Below, piece after piece: positions 5,237 through 7,313 of a DNA stretch of 7,313 bases (position 1 is the stretch's first letter; each line of letters begins with the position of its first letter). The stretch is from Alphaproteobacteria bacterium. Lineage in GTDB: Bacteria; Pseudomonadota; Alphaproteobacteria; Sphingomonadales; Rhodothalassiaceae. The DNA lies in the NCBI GenBank assembly GCA_003695555.1, contig RFIU01000082.1, positions 1-7,313 on the forward strand, in the 5' to 3' direction. The notes under the pieces are model-generated. The model worked only from the letters and a program-made list of their open reading frames with translations, searched no databases and was not told the DNA's origin. Position numbers and translations under genes: made by a program.

Positions 5237-6135
5237 CGCGTGACCCGCCGGTGCAGCAGAGGCGCGATCTCGGGGTCGGACAGGCCGACGGCAAGCTGCG
5301 CCTCGATATATCCGGCCCGCTGACCGCAGTCGAAGCGTTCGCCTTCGAACAGATAGGCATGAAAGGACTGGCGACCGATCAGGCCGGCCATCGCATCGGT
5401 AAGCTGGATTTCACCGCCGGCACCACGCCGGCCTGCATCGAGTTCGCGCAGCACCGCCGGGTCCAGGATATAGCGCCCGATGACCGCCCAGGTCGAGGGG
5501 GCGCGCGCCGGGTCCGGTTTTTCGACCAGCCCCTTGACCGCGATCAGGCGGCCGTCGCGTCGGCCGGGTTCGATAATTCCGTAGCGACCGGTCTGCTCTG
5601 CCGGCACCTCCATGGTCGCCACCAGATTGCCTCCCAGTTCGCGCCAGGCCGCGACCATCTGTTTCAGGCAGCCGGGTTGGGCCAGGATGAAATCGTCGGG
5701 CAGCAGTACCGCGAAGGGATCCGGGCCGATGATGTGACGCGCGCACCAGATCGCATGGCCGAGGCCGAGCGGTTCCGGCTGTCGCACCGAGAGCAGCCGG
5801 CCCGATTCCGGCGGTCGGGCGGTCGCGATGCGTTCCAGGGCTTCCCGCTTGCCGCGTTCCTCGAGCATCCGTTCCAGCTGTTCGGCGCGATCGAAGTGAT
5901 CGACGATGAGATGCTTGCCCGCCGAGGTGACCAGCACTACACGCTCGATGCCGGCTTCCCAGCATTCGTCCACCGCATGCTGGATCAGCGGACGGGTGCC
6001 GATCGGCAGCAGTTCCTTCGGCACCACCTTGGTCGCCGGCAGCATCCGGGTGCCGAGGCCCGCCACCGGCAGCACCGCAGTGCGAACCGTTCGCATGCTT
6101 TGCGCGATAGATTCATCAGTTCGCGAACTGGGCAT
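5224..6135 (-). CDS. galU: UTP--glucose-1-phosphate uridylyltransferase
   Basis: The 303-residue product makes UDP-glucose from UTP and glucose-1-phosphate, feeding synthesis of envelope polysaccharide, LPS sugars and related glycosides in the cytosol. All family signatures are present: the nucleotide-binding loop AVLPVAGLGTRMLPATK (residues 20-36) followed by VVPKELLPI (37-45), QPEPLGLGHAIW (119-130), LLPDDF (144-149), GRYGIIEP (183-190), VEKP with Lys206, GEIQLTDAM (241-249) and FDCG (268-271). The length is close to the usual 290. The ATG at 6135 is preferred because AGGAGGA (complement of 6140-6146) lies just 4 bases upstream; Met14 (6096) has no such site although homology begins about there, so the first 13 residues are a short extension. 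The gene lies 59 bases downstream of purN on the same strand with no clear terminator between, so read-through from pur genes is likely. Confidence 0.97.
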   Translation of the reverse strand: MPSSRTDESIAQSMRTVRTAVLPVAGLGTRMLPATKVVPKELLPIGTRPLIQHAVDECWEAGIERVVLVTSAGKHLIVDHFDRAEQLERMLEERGKREALERIATARPPESGRLLSVRQPEPLGLGHAIWCARHIIGPDPFAVLLPDDFILAQPGCLKQMVAAWRELGGNLVATMEVPAEQTGRYGIIEPGRRDGRLIAVKGLVEKPDPARAPSTWAVIGRYILDPAVLRELDAGRRGAGGEIQLTDAMAGLIGRQSFHAYLFEGERFDCGQRAGYIEAQLAVGLSDPEIAPLLHRRVTRGRD

Positions 6136-6194
6136 GAAGTCCTCCTGAGCTGTCGTGTTTCGCCCATTTGCCGCGCGACCCGCTAGGCACGAAA

Positions 6195-6887
6195 TCAGCG
6201 CGTAGGGTCGGCTTCTTGTGTTTTGGGACTGATCAGGCCGTATTCAGGCGTGCTCACGCCTGAGATCCGCACCTTTCCTCCGCTCACCCGGACGCGGCCT
6301 TCGGCGATCCAGCGCACCGCTTCGACATAGATGCGGTGTTCGTATTCAAGCACCCGTGCCGCCAGGCTGTCGGGGGTATCATCTGGGTGGACCGGGACGG
6401 CCGCCTGAAGGATGATCGGACCGTCATCCATTTCAGGGCGGACGAAATGGACGGTCGCACCGGTAAAGCGCACACCGTCGGCGATCACACGCTCATGGGT
6501 CTTGAGGCCGCGGTAGGCGGGCAGCAGCGAAGGGTGGATATTGATCAGCCGGTCACGCCAGCGATTGACGAAATCGGGATTGAGGATGCGCATGAAACCG
6601 GCCAAGCAGACGAGATCCACCCCGGCGTCCTTCAGGGCCGCATTGAGCGCGTTTTCGAAATCTTCTCGCTCGCGGAAATCCCGGTGATCGACGACCAGCG
6701 TCGCAATGCCTGCAGTTTCCGCTCTTGCCAGCCCCGCAGCTTCGGGGCGGTTGGAAATGACGAGGACGATTTCAGCCGGAAATTCGGGCTGCGCGCAGGC
6801 GTCGATCAGGGCCTGAAGATTGGAACCGCGTCCCGAAATGAGGACCCCGAGCCGCAGCCGCCTTCGTTTCTTTTCTTCGCCCGTCAT
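6195..6887 (-). CDS. purN: Phosphoribosylglycinamide formyltransferase (GART)
   Basis: PurN transfers a formyl group from 10-formyl-tetrahydrofolate to glycinamide ribonucleotide, the third step of purine synthesis. The 230-residue protein shows GVLISGRGSNLQALIDA (residues 14-30) for phosphate binding, NRPEA (46-50), DLVCLAGFMRIL (91-102), and the catalytic block INIHPSLLPAYRGLKTHERV (115-134). Asn116, His118 and Asp154 (in PEMDDGPIIL) match E. coli Asn106, His108 and Asp144, including the 38-residue Asn-Asp spacing, so it should be active. It is somewhat longer than E. coli PurN (212), with a basic N-terminal lead and a C-terminal segment after about 205. AAGAGGA (complement of 6893-6899) precedes the ATG at 6887 by 5 bases. 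purM lies 49 bases upstream, the usual purM-purN order. Confidence 0.97.
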   Translation of the reverse strand: MTGEEKKRRRLRLGVLISGRGSNLQALIDACAQPEFPAEIVLVISNRPEAAGLARAETAGIATLVVDHRDFREREDFENALNAALKDAGVDLVCLAGFMRILNPDFVNRWRDRLINIHPSLLPAYRGLKTHERVIADGVRFTGATVHFVRPEMDDGPIILQAAVPVHPDDTPDSLAARVLEYEHRIYVEAVRWIAEGRVRVSGGKVRISGVSTPEYGLISPKTQEADPTR

Positions 6888-6936
6888 GGGTATCCTCTTG
6901 CTCGTGCCCCGAATGCGAAGAGCGGCCGTGTCGGGC

Positions 6937-7313
6937 CTAGTCGAAGTGTCCGCTCAGTGCCCGGAATCCTTTCCGATATCCCCATGTCCCCGGCCCGGCG
7001 AGCACCTCGGCGGCGGCTTGCGCAGGCTGATCATGCGCGGCCACGATTTCGCCGATCTCGATTGCGTCAAGATCGAATTCGTCGCGCAGAAGGGCGCGGG
7101 CGCTGTCCACCGCATCGGCGGCGACCGCCGCGACCATGCCGATCCCGCAGTTGAAAGTGCGGACCAGCTCCGGCCCTTCGATCATCCCGGCCTCGCGCAG
7201 CCAGGAAAAGACCGGTGGCAGACGCCAGCGATCGGCTTCCACCCGGGCCATGAGGCGAGGTGGGAGCATGCGCGGCAGGTTTTCGGTCAACCCGCCGCCG
7301 GTAATATGGGCCA
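6937..7313 (-). CDS. purM: Phosphoribosylformylglycinamidine cyclo-ligase, C-terminal part (5' end off window)
   Basis: PurM (AIR synthase) closes the imidazole ring using ATP, the fifth step of purine synthesis. Only the last 124 codons are present; the frame is open through the right edge, where AHITGGGLTENLPRMLPPRL, the glycine-rich motif of the C-terminal domain, is read from 7311 down. A TTG at 7290 is an internal Leu codon, not the start. Further family signatures are VFSWLREAGMI and FNCGIGMVAAV, where many homologues have Met instead of Cys in FNxGIGMV. After that the protein continues through a less conserved stretch to the end GTWGYRKGFRALSGHFD and a TAG stop (6937-6939). purN follows after 49 bases, forming the start of a purM-purN(-galU) operon. 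The promoter is off the window. Confidence 0.96.
   Translation of the reverse strand, partial: AHITGGGLTENLPRMLPPRLMARVEADRWRLPPVFSWLREAGMIEGPELVRTFNCGIGMVAAVAADAVDSARALLRDEFDLDAIEIGEIVAAHDQPAQAAAEVLAGPGTWGYRKGFRALSGHFD

Noticed and set aside
5137..6186. Plus-strand open frame of 349 codons covering galU in antisense
   Set aside because: It is the mirror of a clearly conserved galU gene, has no recognisable domain and low-complexity composition; long antisense frames are expected at this GC content.
6168..6189. TTGCCG...GCTAGGCA on the plus strand in the galU-purN gap, resembling the ridA-like promoter
   Set aside because: The two elements are only about 8 bases apart, too close for a sigma70-type promoter, and it points away from galU into purN antisense.
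6336..7154. Plus-strand 272-codon frame opposite purN and purM
   Set aside because: It spans two conserved minus-strand genes and the gap between them and shows no family features.

Overview
The window looks like chromosomal DNA from a high-GC Gram-negative bacterium, most likely an alphaproteobacterium. The evidence is a large TonB-dependent outer-membrane receptor, alphaproteobacterial-style bS18 and bL9 proteins (bL9 has a long acidic tail), promoter-like elements of the TTGC(N16)TTATAAG type, and a FemAB-like protein of the COG3146 family. A sphingomonad or a neighbouring order is plausible, but the order cannot be fixed from the sequence alone. No tRNA, rRNA, insertion sequence, CRISPR array or phage gene was seen.

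Layout. Positions 1-1655 (+) hold the C-terminal part of a TonB-dependent receptor that begins off the left edge. A 230-base gap follows, with a good candidate promoter and a GC-rich leader able to fold. Next is the ribosomal protein operon rpsF-rpsR-rplI (1886-3242, +), with a TAATG stop/start overlap between the first two genes and a strong intrinsic terminator capped by a UUCG loop at 3308-3350. After a second gap with a weaker candidate promoter and a 12-bp palindrome come two closely spaced + strand genes: a RidA-family protein (3522-3983) and a FemAB-like acyltransferase of the COG3146/PF04339 family (4002-5210). They converge with a minus-strand group read right to left: purM (C-terminal part, running off the right edge), purN and galU.

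How the genes work together. bS6 and bS18 bind each other on the small-subunit platform, and bL9 belongs to the large subunit; the operon co-expresses them. PurN and PurM catalyse steps 3 and 5 of purine synthesis, and galU just downstream makes UDP-glucose for envelope polysaccharides. The RidA-like protein may clear reactive enamine/imine intermediates. The role of the COG3146 protein is not established.

No clear new multi-gene system is visible: most of the window is conserved housekeeping DNA. The items most worth a second look are the foldable rpsF leader, the acidic bL9 extension, the tight pairing of a RidA-like gene with an uncharacterised FemAB-like acyltransferase, and the palindrome in the ridA-like leader.
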